This document shows positions 47,585 through 59,934 of a DNA stretch of 64,000 bases, one piece after another. Within the stretch, counting starts at the first letter, position 1, and every line of letters begins with the position of its first letter. Position numbers and translations under genes: made by a program. The notes under the pieces were generated by a model that saw only the letters and a program-made list of their open reading frames with translations, did not search any database and was not told the origin of the DNA. Source of the stretch: Maylandia zebra (Eukaryota > Chordata > Actinopteri > Cichliformes > Cichlidae); NCBI RefSeq assembly GCF_041146795.1, contig NC_135181.1, forward strand, positions 565,501 through 629,500. The letters run 5' to 3'.

Positions 47585-48238
47585 GTGTGTTTGTTGGAAT
47601 GCGAGGGTCGCATCTCCTCTTCGCTGACGTGGGACGTATGCAAACGCGCTGTGAAGCTATCGCTCCATCCTACACTTTCTGAAGGAGGCGCTCTCTTCAA
47701 GAGAACGGGAGAGGAGCTGGAGCTGACCTCTCTCGACCTGAACTCTGACAGTGAACTGGTGCAGTCGACAGCTGCGGAGCGTTTCCAGGAGGGGGATCGG
47801 GATGAGACACCCTTCGAGCAGCGCAGCGTCCAGTATGACTCATCGCTGCTGGGATCCTCTGAGGAGGGGGAGGGCCTGCAGAGTCTGGATCTCAGTCTGA
47901 CGGATGAAGAGCAGAAGCCCAGAGAGGAGAGGAACGTGGAAAGCGATGGCCAGCTAGAGGCCGGTGAAGGTGAGAGTTCAGAGGGCATCGCCTTATCCAA
48001 ACGCTTTGGCGGCTTTCAGAGGGGGCGCCACGCATACAGGAAGCTGCTGGGCTCATCGATGAGGCCGCTACAGAAGCGCTACGGCGGGTTCATAGGCGTC
48101 CGGAAATCTGCCCGCAAATGGAACAGTCAGAAACGGGTCAACCAGCTGCTGAGGCAGTACCTGGGCATGAGGAGCAACCGCAGCGGCAGATTCAACCCCA
48201 TCCCAATGAGCCGCCTGTGGCGGCAACACAAACTGTAA
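47585..48238 (+). CDS. pnoc: Prepronociceptin, mature-peptide exon
   Basis: Residues 47-263 of the precursor, entered at CCCTCTGCAG|GTGTGTTTG and ending at TAA. It starts VCLLECEGR, aligned with the human EVCILECEEK. After an acidic spacer come dibasic-bounded peptides: KR, an FGGF peptide of 23 residues (187-209), KR, YGGFIGVRKSARKWNSQ (212-228), KR, and a C-terminal peptide from 231 to the end. The RKSARK core identifies nociceptin (human FGGFTGARKSARKLANQ), separating this gene from pdyn and penk. Unusually the nociceptin begins with Tyr, while the upstream FGGF peptide begins with Phe. At 263 residues it is longer than the 176-residue human precursor, mainly in the acidic spacer. Nociceptin is the ligand of the NOP receptor. 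Confidence 0.93.
   Translation: MCLLECEGRISSSLTWDVCKRAVKLSLHPTLSEGGALFKRTGEELELTSLDLNSDSELVQSTAAERFQEGDRDETPFEQRSVQYDSSLLGSSEEGEGLQSLDLSLTDEEQKPREERNVESDGQLEAGEGESSEGIALSKRFGGFQRGRHAYRKLLGSSMRPLQKRYGGFIGVRKSARKWNSQKRVNQLLRQYLGMRSNRSGRFNPIPMSRLWRQHKL
48005..48073 (+). other. pnoc: Encoded FGGF peptide of the pnoc precursor
   Basis: A 23-residue peptide beginning FGGFQRGRHAYRKLLG and bounded by KR on both sides. It keeps the FGGF message of mammalian nociceptin but has an unrelated, basic address. Confidence 0.8.
48080..48130 (+). other. pnoc: Encoded nociceptin, YGGF form
   Basis: YGGFIGVRKSARKWNSQ between two KR sites: 17 residues, the same length as human nociceptin, with the RKSARK address intact. 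Tyr1 replaces Phe1. Confidence 0.9.
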
Positions 48239-48439
48239 CGCTTCCGGGGCGCCGCCTCTGCTTACCTCAACCTGTCAACCATTTTTTTCCCACAGCAGCT
48301 CACTCCAGTTTGAACTGTGACGTCATCAGAAGAACAGACTCCGCCATCTTGCCCCGCCTCACTTTGTGTCTCCAAGTAACAAAGAATGTTTTGACCGTGA
48401 TGTCCTTCCTATTAACCACATTTACATGCCATTCTGTGA

Positions 48440-48445
48440 AATAAA
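48440..48445 (+). terminator. pnoc: pnoc polyadenylation signal
   Basis: AATAAA about 200 bases after the stop codon, giving a short 3' UTR. A second AATAAA follows near 48490. Confidence 0.6.
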
Positions 48446-50839
48446 AGAATTCGAGAAGTGCAATTGAATATATTTTTGTGTGTCGGTATAATAAAAAGTG
48501 GCCAAATGAGACTGGAGAACTGGTTTAATTGAAGAGTTTGAAAATGATGTGGAAAGCACTTTGATGCATGTTTGGCTGGAACATGAAGGCAGCACTTTGT
48601 TTTCCTCACAGTCCAGCCGAGTATTCCTAGATTTAGGAATACTCGGCTGCTACACAGCTGCTAACTGCTCAGCTTCCCAGTTAGAGCAGACACAAGATCA
48701 GATGATTTTATATATCAGACGGTGAAACTGCTGAAGCACCAACTATTAATTAATGATATAAAATCTAATTCCCTGCTTAGAAACCTAATTAAGTAAACAC
48801 AATGAGATAAATTGGTTTTCTGGACTCTGGCTTTATTAACACTGACAGTAAAAAGTATTTTTCAATTGTAATCTGTTATTTCTGCAATAAGGTGGAAGTT
48901 TTTATTGCAAACTGTTCCCGTCATGAGTTTCTCTGAGAAATGATCATCAGCTCTGCTGTCAGTGGAACAATACTGCCCTCTAGTGTCCGGGGAACGATCA
49001 CGCTGGCCTTGGATGCTGGCTTTGGCTCGGATGTGGAAGTCTACGGACGAGCCCTTTTCCCAGGAGTTAGACTGAAAGTACAAATTAACATAAAACGGCG
49101 AGCTAACAGAATAAATTCATAAAACATTAAAAAACAAATAAATAGTAAACATTTTTGAGTAAAGAAGGACGGTAGTGTCCAGTAATAATAATTAATAACA
49201 ACAATAATTCTTTCCTTTTTGGTTTCACTTGTGAGAATCAAGTCTGAGAATAGAAGATGAGATATTCTGTATATTTTGATTTGAGGCAAATTTGAGATGA
49301 GCTACATGAAAGTTATTCGTCTCGGGAGTCTGTGCATCACATCCTCCGGTTATAAAGAGGCGGAGGATCAGAACTGTGGTTCATGGCTCTGTTAAAGTCG
49401 CTGTAACCAAGTATGTTGGCATCTGAGCTGTAATTATGAACAAATAGGAGGAGTAGTTTCTCATTTTTAAAAGAGACTCCTAATAAATTCTCCCTCTTTT
49501 ATGGCTTAAACCTGGATTTCAAATGTTAACCCAGCTCACCCACTAGCAATTCCAGCTTTAATTGTGAAAATGAGGCAGCAGACCTCAGGAGTAAAGCAAA
49601 CAAAGAAACAAGAGTCCTCCTCCTGCTTTCAAACACTTCTCCACCCGGAGGCGTTTTCCTCCTCACGGCCGTTTAAAGCGCAGGAAGATGTAAACTGCCA
49701 GGGATCGTTGGGCATCTACTGCACGGTGAGACAGGAGAGGAGGTCCAAGGAAACGACTCATGGCATCCACTTAATGCAGAGAGGATGAACTGTGCACGTC
49801 AGCTGTTTGGGAGGAAGTGTTTGTTGTTTCAGCCGTGATTTTGCATATTCATAGATTTTCCCGACGGTGCTGATCGTTTCTGCAGTGTGTGGCTGATTGC
49901 AGAGAAGATGCAGGTGTGCACGTGCATTTCTCAAAGAAAGAAATGGGAATTTGTGAACACGCGTACATGTCAGCACATTTTTACCATCACACCATTGTTC
50001 TGAGTCTTGTATGGTGGCAAAAGCAATAAAATGTTTGGCATTTCCTTCGTGGACTGTCGTGCAGAACAACAAGAACAACAGAAAGCAGCTCAAACTCTCA
50101 GTGCTTTTTAATGTGTTTGACAATATATTTCCTCTTTTTTTTATTGCTATTGCAAACTCGTTCCCCTCACGCTCGTCCCATTGCCGTGACGGCTTCAAGG
50201 AACAGAGCCATTAACACTGGTCGTACGCCAACACACGGGCAGGAAGGAAATCCATTTCATGGAAAGAACTTTTAGCTTATTCTCGTGAGTTTATATTCCA
50301 ACAAAGTGCCAAAAACATGAAAATAATAATAAAAAAAATATCTGCCCAATTCATGGGCTGAACCAGACGATTAAAAGAATTATAATAAAAAAAAAAACGG
50401 TATAAAATACTCGTACGTAACTCAGAGCACACAATATAATGTACATCATAACCACTGTGTCACCACTGGAAGAGAAGATCGGAATAACAAAAACAGCCAA
50501 GTCTAATAGAGTGGAGCTACAGGAGTAGTAATATGACCTTTGGATAAAGAGTATTGTAGGCTTAGCACATCACGTAGGTCAAAGTCAGTCAACAGTTAGC
50601 ACCATCGCAGACTTCAGTTTTCAGGATCAAGATACAAAGATACAGAAAAAGTCCAGAAGCATTCCTTTAGGAAAGAAACGAAACAAGTTGAAAGTAAAAA
50701 AACACAAACATGTAAAACAGCTGATGGCTCTCGGGCCCTGATTTATATTCTCTTTTTGATAAAAGTCTCTTGTTGTAACGCATCCATCCGTCCATCCACG
50801 TCTCTCACGCTCTCTCTCTCGCCATGGCCTCGGCTGCTT
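48446..50839. other. Convergent intergenic region and znf395 3' UTR
   Basis: Holds the 3' ends of pnoc (plus) and znf395 (minus). A minus-strand AATAAA at 50145-50140 is a candidate znf395 polyadenylation signal. No other gene was seen. Confidence 0.4.
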
Positions 50840-50951
50840 CTAGTCCGGGAAGCGCTGGCAGGCCTTTTTCCAGCGGCAGGCGGTGCACCACTGATCCTTG
50901 CGCTCCACCCCGTACACCTTGCGGCACTTCTTGGCCTCCCCGCGGCCCTTC
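50840..50951 (-). CDS. znf395: ZNF395, last coding exon (cysteine-rich C-terminal domain)
   Basis: Entered at CTCTTTGCAG|GAAGGGCC; its first base completes an Arg codon split after 51606. It encodes [20 protein letters not shown], then [16 protein letters not shown] and a stop. The KKCRKVYG...[14 protein letters not shown] block is the signature C-terminal domain shared by ZNF395, ZNF704 and SLC2A4RG, with four cysteines spaced like a C-clamp DNA-contact module. The end RFPD corresponds to RFLD in the mammalian protein. Confidence 0.92.
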
Positions 50952-51139
50952 CTGCAAAGAGAAACGAGTCGCGAGCGTCAGAAAGGCAAAAAAGGGGCAA
51001 CAAATAAAGACAAAAACTTTTCTAGGCAGGAAGGCCATGGAAATGTGATGTAAGCAGAGGACAGATACTACAATCAACAGAAAAAGCTCCATTTGTAAGC
51101 AGCCAAACTGAAAACGTAGGATCAGAAAGTTTCATCACT

Positions 51140-51265
51140 GGTAAATGGCCTGTATCTGTATAGCGCTTTACTTAGTCCCTGTGGACCCCACAGCGCGTTA
51201 CACTACATCCACACATTCACACACTGGTGATGGCAGCTACATTGTAGCCACAGCTGCCCTGGGGC
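51140..51265 (+). repeat. Second copy of the CGCTTTACA...CACACTGGTG repeat
   Basis: TATAGCGCTTTACTTAG, CATTCACACACTGGTGATGG and CCACAGCTGCCCTGGGGC in the same order as 21155-21310. It lies in the intron before the last znf395 exon. Confidence 0.6.
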
Positions 51266-51344
51266 GCACTGACAGAGGCGATCAACATCAATCATCAATA
51301 ACAATTTTTAAAGCTCGCCCGACTTAAGCCCCCCGAGCCTTGTC

Positions 51345-51520
51345 ATCCTGTTAAAAAGAAGTTTCTCCTTCACACTGTCGCCGAGTGCTGGCTCATGGGG
51401 GTGGTCTGATTGTTGGGGTTTTCTGAACTATTACAGGGTCTTTACTTTACAAAACTAAGTACTACCAGGCAACTGCCCTGATTTGGACATTTATAAATAA
51501 AACTGAACTGAACTGAATTA
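51345..51520 (+). repeat. L2-like retroposon tail
   Basis: CCTGTTAAAAAGAAGTTTCTCC...ATAAATAAAACTGAACTGAACTGAA is a widespread fish retroposon 3' end with a short repeated tail. A shorter copy lies at 62938-63050. Confidence 0.65.
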
Positions 51521-51605
51521 ACATGCACATTAGCTTAAAATAGCACTACACACAAAGAAGCCGAGTATTAGAAATGTTTAAATGTTAACATCATGAATGC
51601 CTCAC

Positions 51606-51712
51606 CTGAAGGAGCAGTGAGTGCAGGAGGGCGACACACTCATTGGCTGCAGCCTGTTCTGCTGGAGCCATTGTTCTCCGACGCTGACGGACCGACAGCG
51701 AGGTTTCACCAT
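51606..51712 (-). CDS. znf395: ZNF395, penultimate coding exon
   Basis: Bounded by GTCCTCAG|ATGGTGAAACC and CCTTCAG|GTGAGG. Reads MVKPRCRSVSVGEQWLQQNR and so on to CSFR. It enters in phase 0 and leaves in phase 2, fitting its neighbours. Ser/Arg-rich linker sequence; the position matches the PVRSRSLSF region of the mammalian protein. Confidence 0.8.
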
Positions 51713-51883
51713 CTGAGGACACAACCAAAGCTTAGGCACAACAGCAGCCTCTGGTGGAAGAGTTAGACAGTGTGGCCCCCTGCCCACTATGAGTGCAACA
51801 GTATCAAATGTTGGACATGGTAATGCTCCCACCTTACCCTTACTATATGTAAAGACACATGTAAAGGCAGACAAAAGACCCAC

Positions 51884-51976
51884 CGGAGTGTTACTGTGGC
51901 TGAGGCCAGGGGTGGAGGCGGTCCAGCCATGACTGCCAGGGCTTCTGGGGGCCACAGACAGGACAGGGCTGCAGGC
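51884..51976 (-). CDS. znf395: ZNF395, linker exon
   Basis: A 31-codon exon, phase 0 at both ends, between CCCCCAG|GCCTGC and ACTCCG|GTGGGT. Reads ACSPVLSVAPRSPGSHGW and on. It follows HLYQ of the previous exon as ALSAVQVPVSP follows HAYQ in the human protein. Low sequence conservation makes it the least certain exon. Confidence 0.68.
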
Positions 51977-53276
51977 CTGGGGGACGCAACAAAGGACAGA
52001 CAGATTCTTCACATGTGCAGGATCTCAAACTGCTTAGTATAAAAAGTTTAATGTTGGGCAGCAGAGTTGAGCAGAAAAGACATGAACACACTACACTACA
52101 GCCTATTATCACTTTAATATGGCAGTGTTAGCAAACATATACTTATATGCACATTAAACTGACACACCTACAGTACATTAGGAAATAAATCTACCTGGGT
52201 TCTCTATTGGACCTGAGTGACAAGGTTTCAATATTGTAATGTGTATTTATATAAGCTACAACTGTTAACATAGCTAATGTATCTTATTAGCCTACAGTTG
52301 CTATTAGCATTTTTACATGTGTAAATTCAGAATAAAAAAGAAACTTAATGGAACAAAGAACCAGGCAAATGTTAGAAATGAATACAACTCTTTCCCCCAT
52401 GTTAAAGTCCAATATTTACATCCAGTTTAGCTTTTATTTAATATTTACCAATAAAAAATACATAGCTGTTTAGCTAGCTAACATTAATGGCAACAAGATA
52501 AGTACTACTGTCATGTAAAGTGAAGGAGAACTGCACAAAATACTGCAGGTTTGTCAATAATAATGCCATCTTACATATTATATCCATCTGTCATTTATTT
52601 GGTTTGCTGCTTTGAAAGGGTGAGGACTGGGAGAGTTGGTGGTCATGACGTTAGCAGTTTTACCCATTAGCTTATTCCTCCTGTGTTGTTTTATGGATAT
52701 GTGACAACCACCACTGCGCTACAAAACCATGACGTTTCCCTCTGCGGCCAATGCAACGCAAATTTTGTGCCGTTCACGCGACTTGGCTGTCAGCGCATTG
52801 TGCTCCTTATGTAACGATCAGCATTCGGTCTTTTTCTCTGCTCACGTTTGGCTCTATGAGTGTAAGGAGGATGTTTACAGACGGTAAAACAGACACAGAA
52901 GAGAACCACGGTGACTGAATGATAAAGCGCTCCACACTGCCCTAAAACTCCTGTCCCTGTGTCCAATATTAGTTCCGCTTACTTAAATGAGGTTTAAAAA
53001 TGTTACTGTACGGACCTCTGGACGCCCATCTGGTGTACCTTTCTCGTCCAACATGGTTCCAACCTGAGAACAACCTAATTTTCATCAACTATCTGCAGCT
53101 GGTTAGCTTAGTTTAGTTTATGTTAAAGTAGCGTGAAGCCTAGAAACACGGTGGAAACAGCTAGAAAAATCAGGAATTTGTAGCTCCTACTGGGATCAAA
53201 CCAGAGATATTTCAACTGGAAATGTGTAAAACACTTATGGAGCTACCAGTCCATTAAACCCCAAACTAGCTTTGAC

Positions 53277-54923
53277 CAGAGGTGTGGACTCGAGTCACAT
53301 GACTTGGACTTGAGTCAGACTCGAGTCATTAATTTTATGACTTTAGACTTGACTTGAAAAAATGTTCTAAGACTTGTGACTTGACTTGGACTTTTACACC
53401 AATGACTTGGGACTTGAATTGGACTTGAACCGGTTTACTTGAAAAGACTTGATATTTCACCCCAAATATAAAATTTAACACGCATATTATATAGAGATTG
53501 AAAATGTGACGTCATTCACGGGTAGAACCGCAAAGGATTCTGGGAACTCGTGGCAAGAAGTACTAGCGCACGCAGGCTTTCAATTAAAATCAGTTACACA
53601 GCGATAAAAAGAAACACAAAAATGTCAAGAAGCTGTTGTATTATTAACTGCAATAGCCGGTCGCATGACAGCCACGGGAAGTTGACGGGTAAAGAGATCG
53701 GTTGTTATCGGATTACGACGTTTAAGAGAAATTGTTCGAGCCATGTTTCCGAAGTGACAAACAGGCGACGGATGGCCTGGATTGCAGCCATTCAAAGAGC
53801 AAATATAACGTCCCAGAACACTCCAGCTCACAGGTTAGTCTGCTCCAAGCATTTCCACAAAGGTCAGTCTGCTGTTGTAGTTAATACGTCATTTTCATAA
53901 CATAATTAGTGATATAGGTTACAAGCAAGTCTGGCGCTGAACAGAAATTGTCGCGCTATGCTCCTTTATTTATTGTGCATAAATAGTGAATTGTCCTGAC
54001 ACAATATTGCGTTTCGCTTCTGTTATTATGGTACACTGACAAAAACATATACTTTTATTCACAGGATAAAACAGTTGTTTTGTATCACTAATTGCCCAGT
54101 ACGATTACAGCATACAGTATTATTGTCACTGCTACATTTCTGTGATGCTACCAGAAATTATTTCCACTACTAATTAATTACCGTTGAGCTCAAAGGTTAT
54201 ATTAATAAACGGTTAAGGAATGTGTATTTATGACGACGATTTGTGAGACTGGTAAACTTATGATACATACGATGGTCTTTCGTTCTACACGGTGCATTTC
54301 AAGGTCCTGCACCCATCCGTCGGTAAACTGTACCTGGGCTTGTTGCAGTGACCTGAAGTTACTAAACTTCATGAGTGTATGCACTCACTCCAAGAACCGT
54401 ATAATTATAAATATGCATATAAATATGCTAAGATGAGATAGCTGACTTCATCTAACTAGCAAATGTTGTCCAGGCTACGTTGGTGATGCAGTTTTTTTTT
54501 AATGTGTATGATATTTTTGTCATGCGATTTTAAAGCTGGTCCTACAACCGCATCCAAGAATAACATGCAGCTTATCTCAGAACTGTCGGTGAAAATTATT
54601 CTTGGAGCTAGGTTTAATTGAGCTGCATTTTAAAGAGGTGCAATTTCACAATTTGTGTATATTTTCTAAGTTCACTATTTTGTCATGTGTTGAGAAAAAC
54701 ACAGATTTTAAAATTACATGGTCTAATATTTACATTTAGCATAACTGCAACATTCTTTTTTCGTTTTTTTTTTAAAGACTCGAAAGGACTTGAAATTCAA
54801 AGTTTCAGACTTGTGACTTGACTCGGACTTTTACACCAGTGACTTGAGACTCGACTCTGACTTGCCTGACATTACTTGAGACTTACTTGAGACTTGCAAA
54901 ACAATGACTTGGTCCCACCTCTG
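53277..54923 (+). mobile_element. THAP-encoding DNA transposon with a perfect 8-bp target duplication
   Basis: Ends CAGAGGTGTGGACTCGAGTC and GACTTGGTCCCACCTCTG are inverted and flanked by GCTTTGAC on both sides (53269-53276, 54924-54931). Both subterminal zones are packed with ACTTGGACTTGAG-type repeats over about 170-200 bp. THAP plus an 8-bp duplication fits the P-element superfamily; hAT also gives 8 bp, whereas Kolobok (also THAP-bearing) targets TTAA. Confidence 0.85.
53622..53900 (+). pseudogene. THAP-domain exon of the transposon
   Basis: From the ATG at 53622: MSRSCCIINCNSRS, a C-x4-C start, then CYRITTF, WIAAIQRANI and VCSKHFHKG, whose CxxH completes the C2CH THAP zinc module. A donor AAAG|GTCAGT directly follows HFHKG, so in an intact element the exon would splice on; reading through gives a stop at 53900. 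No transposase catalytic exon is readable between here and 54780. It is a DNA-binding remnant or the first exon of a reduced element. Confidence 0.8.
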
Positions 54924-55034
54924 GCTTTGACCATCACTGTCATAAAGAAGGTAAGTTGACTAACTAGCAGCAACATGTCATGTTCTCTATTATGACAATT
55001 CAAGAGAACTTTGGTTGGCTTCCAAACACTTGAG

Positions 55035-55747
<713 letters not shown>

Positions 55748-57097
55748 CACTTGAGTGTAAGCAGGTAATTTTTACACTTGAAACGAGTCCTTACATCAGC
55801 TGGGGCGCCAGTTACAAAAATAACCAGTTTGAGACTTTCCCCCATAAAGATCAACTAAACTTCCACGTGATAAACCATCTTTTCCGACGAAGCTGCTTCC
55901 CACTCCCTCTGGTAAAGCGTCTTTGCATCGCCTCACATCCCACTGAGAGATGGAGGTGGTAGGAAGTATCTGCACGGCTAAATATTATGATGATAATCCA
56001 CGGCGATAACCCAATCAGTAACAGTGGGAGTGACCACCAGAGAAAAAACAGGCCAGTGTCAGTGGACAGACATGTGGAGCCGCCGGCAGCTGTGACACAC
56101 AGAAACACAGCATCGACCTGCAGTTCAACCCACTCTCACTCGAGTGTCTGCCTGCATGAAGAAAGACAGATGTGGCACAAACTGACACACTGCCTAACAT
56201 TACTAAAGCTCTGATTGCTTTTTTAAAAAGGTCTGTTAGGAACATTTTTCAGAATGTGTACATCAGGTTTAAACCACCGCACTTTTGCACTGGGAGATGT
56301 TATGTGGTGTTTTTCTGCTTTTTGCAGGCTGGTTAGTCTCATCTCCTTGGGAAAGCGAGCAAGCAGACAGCTTGGTCTCTCACTGTCACAAAGCATCCAT
56401 TTACAGGCTCGTGGTACAGGGTAAATGCAGGTCAGCAGTGAAATGTGCTGCTTTGTGATGCATAAACAAAGTTGTAGCTCACTGATTCGTTAGAGAGGGG
56501 ATCTGCTTGGGGGCCTTGGGTAAAGAGGACGTCTGCAACAACACCGTGACCACGAAACACGAGATGCGTGCACAAAAACTGCAGTAAAATGAATTCACGT
56601 CCCAGCTGAGCTATTTCGCAGAAGGGGAATCTAGACAGTTGCTTCTGTTTCCACATAGAGCCAGAATTCCTGGAGGCCAGTGGGAAAAAGTGACATTTAG
56701 AAGGTGAATTCCAGTGCTCGTGCACTAAATCTGCAGCTGACATTCAATAATTCATGCTAACAAGGACCGCGCTGTCTCCTTACATTGCCCTCAAACAATT
56801 TCATTCCCCAGAACGCCGCCTTCTTCTTGTCAACTCCAATTCAGCAAAGAAAACAAGTAATTATTGAAATTATAGCCAGCTGAACAGGTATTTTGTGACA
56901 AAACTTACATGACTGGAAGAAAATGCCCTGAAGCTAAACAGAGTCAGAATGATTTCGTTTGAACGGCCTGCAAAGACCATTTACACGACGTCGAGGCATC
57001 GAAAAGCAAACGTTTATACTGGGGCCAGCTTCACTGTTACAGGCAGACAGGTATGATTCCCAGTTTTACAACTGGACTCCTCCATCTACAGACGCCA

Positions 57098-57255
57098 GAG
57101 GTGGGAAGTAATGAAGTACAAATACTTTTTTACTCGAGTAGAATTTTCAAGAATCTGTACTTTAGTTGAGTAGTTTTTTCTTCTGACACCATTGAATTTT
57201 TACTCCCTGCATTTCTAAAAACATACATATGTTCTTTCTCCTCTTTACATGATAC
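57098..57255. repeat. Fragment of a CAGAGGTGGGAAGTAATG-type DNA transposon
   Basis: AGAGGTGGGAAGTAATGAAG begins a common fish transposon terminus. It is cut off at about 57255, where LINE sequence begins; no right end was found. Confidence 0.55.
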
Positions 57256-57261
57256 AGCTTT

Positions 57262-58255
57262 TATCAGTGAGGGTGGGAAAACAAGTCTCCCCTCACTCAG
57301 CACTGGAGCACCACAGGGCTGTGCTGTAAGCCTCCTGCTGGACTCACTGCACACCTACGACTGTGTAGCCAAGTCACACCACACCTCCATTTTTAAGTTC
57401 GCTGATGACACTGTTGTGGTGGGCCTGATCTCTCATAACGTCGAGAAGGCCTTCCTGGAGGAGATCAGGAACCTGGAGAACAACCTTCTCCTAAACATCA
57501 GAAAAACTAAGGAGCTGATTGTGGACTTCAGCACAAAGCAGGTGAGAAATTACAAGCCACTATCATCAGTGGAGAGAGTAGACAATTGCAGATACCCGAG
57601 TGTTCACATCACACAGGACCTGTCATGGTCACATTAACACTCTGGTGAAGAGAGCCCTGCAGCGTCTGTTGTTCCTCAGACGACTCAGAGACTTCCACCT
57701 ACCTGAGAAGGTGCTCAAGAACTTCTACTCCTGCACCATCCAAGCATCCTGTCGGGAAATATCTGCACCTGGTATGGGAACAGCACGAAGCAGGACAGAC
57801 GAGCCTGACCTGGAGTCTATTTACACCAGGGGTGCAGCACCAAAGCCAGGAAAATCATGAAAGACCTCCCCCATCCCAACAATGGACTATTCTGCTCGCA
57901 TAAGGCCGACGCAGAGAGAAAGAGGAGGAGCTTCTCTCCTCGCTAACCGGCTGTAGGACTGGACTCTACATATCTCTACACACCATTGCACATTCACTGA
58001 ATAACAACATGTATCTGGTCTGGTCTCTCTCACATCACATCACTGTACACTTAATAACAAATACATGCACTTCAATGATAACCTCGTAACTGTTTTGACT
58101 GTTCACTGTCAATCCACTCACTGCTGATTTGCACACCTTAAAGTTTTAACTTGATTTTTCATTTTAGTTTTATTCTGGTCGGGAACTGCACAGCAACAAA
58201 CTGCACGTTGGACTGCGTATGATCGTTTATGTGACAAATAACATTTGAATTTGAG
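57262..58255 (+). pseudogene. Rex1-like LINE, reverse transcriptase C-terminal part and 3' end
   Basis: Contains LSTGAPQGC, the catalytic FADDTVVVGLI, LNIRKTKELIVDF, DLSWSH and RALQRLLFLRRLRDFHLPEK, then a terminal region ending AACATTTGAATTTGA. This matches the Rex1/Babar type of CR1-group LINEs. Frame changes occur near 57400 and 57610 and the 5' half is absent. It lies in the large znf395 intron, antisense to the host gene. Confidence 0.85.
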
Positions 58256-58301
58256 GTTAGATTTAAAGGTAACAGCTGCTCTTTGACACTTGTTATCTGG
58301 A

Positions 58302-59274
58302 CAGAGTGTTACTGTAATCTGATTACTTTTTTCAAGTAACGAGTAAAGTAAGGGACTACTATTGCAAAAACGGTAATTAGATTACCGTTACTTTCCCGTA
58401 GGAACGCTGCGTTACTGCGTTACTAAAACCGTGATTTTTTGCGAGAATGTCTCACGACAGTGACCTAAGCGAGTGCGACGTTGTGACAACAGCTGTGTGC
58501 AGATCAACAATGGATCATATCTCGAGTGCAGAGAGAGTATGAGCGTGCAGAGTTTAAAGCGTGGAAGTACTGACCTTTGAGTTTGATTCCATAAAAAGTG
58601 ACAAAAACATTAGTGTCCGCTGTGCGTGGGAAGAAAACTTCTTTTTACAGCGAAAAAAACCCCTAAACTTCCAACAAGCACCGAGTAGCTACGACGTAAT
58701 GGGAAACTCACAGAGAAACTCGCGGATTCTTCCACTGACCGCGGCACACCTGCACCAGGGTAAACCTCCGCCTGCCCCACTCCTGCTTTACAGGTGAAAA
58801 TAGAGCAAAAGGACCGCTGAGTCTTTGACTTTATTTATTTTCTGCTGTGTTTTACTTGCATCTGTTTGAAAGACTGAGTGTAAACACAAAAAATATTTTA
58901 TTTTATGTGCTGGAATGTGCAGAAAATAGGTTTAAATATTAAAAAAATTTCTTCCAGTCAGAGAATGTTGCAGATAATTTAATGTTTGCTTGATGCATAA
59001 AGTTAAAAGATTAAAACTGATAAAACAAGTTTTAAAAAGAGACTTTTCCATTTGATTACATTTATATGATGGATTATGCAGAAAAAGTAGAATTGGGCTG
59101 AAAGATCTATCACTTTATCACCTCTTCAGGTTGTAAATCGTGTTTTTAAAAAGTAACTAAGTAACTAATTACTTTTGAAAATAAGTAATCAGTAAAGTAA
59201 CGGGATTACTTTTTGGGGGATGTAATCAGTAATTAGTTACTGATTACTTTTTTCAAGTGACTTGACCAACACTG
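58302..59274. mobile_element. hAT-like element rich in AGTAACTAATTAC words
   Basis: The left zone (CAGAGTGTTACTGTAATCTG) and right zone (AAGTGACTTGACCAACACTG) are imperfect inverted repeats, flanked by TATCTGGA and ATACTGGA. The interior has a CG-richer centre and no transposase. Confidence 0.6.
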
Positions 59275-59934
59275 ATACTGGAAACCTAAAGGTTAAATTT
59301 AATGTCATTTTTAACCACATGTCGTATTTGTGTGTGATGTCTCTGACATCATTGTGGAGACATTTTCACTGCTTTTTTTTAAACAATATTACTTCATTGA
59401 AGTTTGCAGACATCCATTAATGCGCAGCTCTCTTAAGATCCCACCACAGCACTTCAGTTGACTTTGACTGGGCCTTTCAGGAGCCAGAATCTGAGATACT
59501 TTAGCAGTAAGGGAACATTTAGTTTTCCCCAAGACTTTATCCACCCCCAGCAATTAATTTATTAACATTAAATAGGAAAATGAACCCATTCTGCTCATTC
59601 ACAGCTACATATTTTAATTCATGGACTCTACTAGAGCAGCTTTGATTTATAGTTCATAATAATTCTTATTTCATTAACACCTTGGTTAAAAAAATGTTTT
59701 TTTAGCTAGTCTCTGATTGGCTGCCCCTCATAAACAGAAGATTTGAACTGTGGGTGGGTGGAGCTTCAGCACCCAGGTCATATTGGACCATACTGACGAC
59801 CATATTGGGGATATGGCGTCTTACTAACATTAGAGCCACGAGCAGAAACTGAACTGAGCGTTCTGACATGCTCGTACGTACACTGATGTCATTATCTGAG
59901 ACTTTCAACGATTTACGATTTTAACAACATCCAT

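Noticed and set aside
47518..48000. 160-codon minus frame opposite pnoc
   Set aside because: Shadow of the acidic pnoc coding region; no independent support.
38017..48238. Prodynorphin or proenkephalin as the identity of the opioid gene
   Set aside because: The RKSARK core and single long YGGF peptide are nociceptin features, and znf395 is the neighbour; pdyn and penk carry several YGGFL/M copies.
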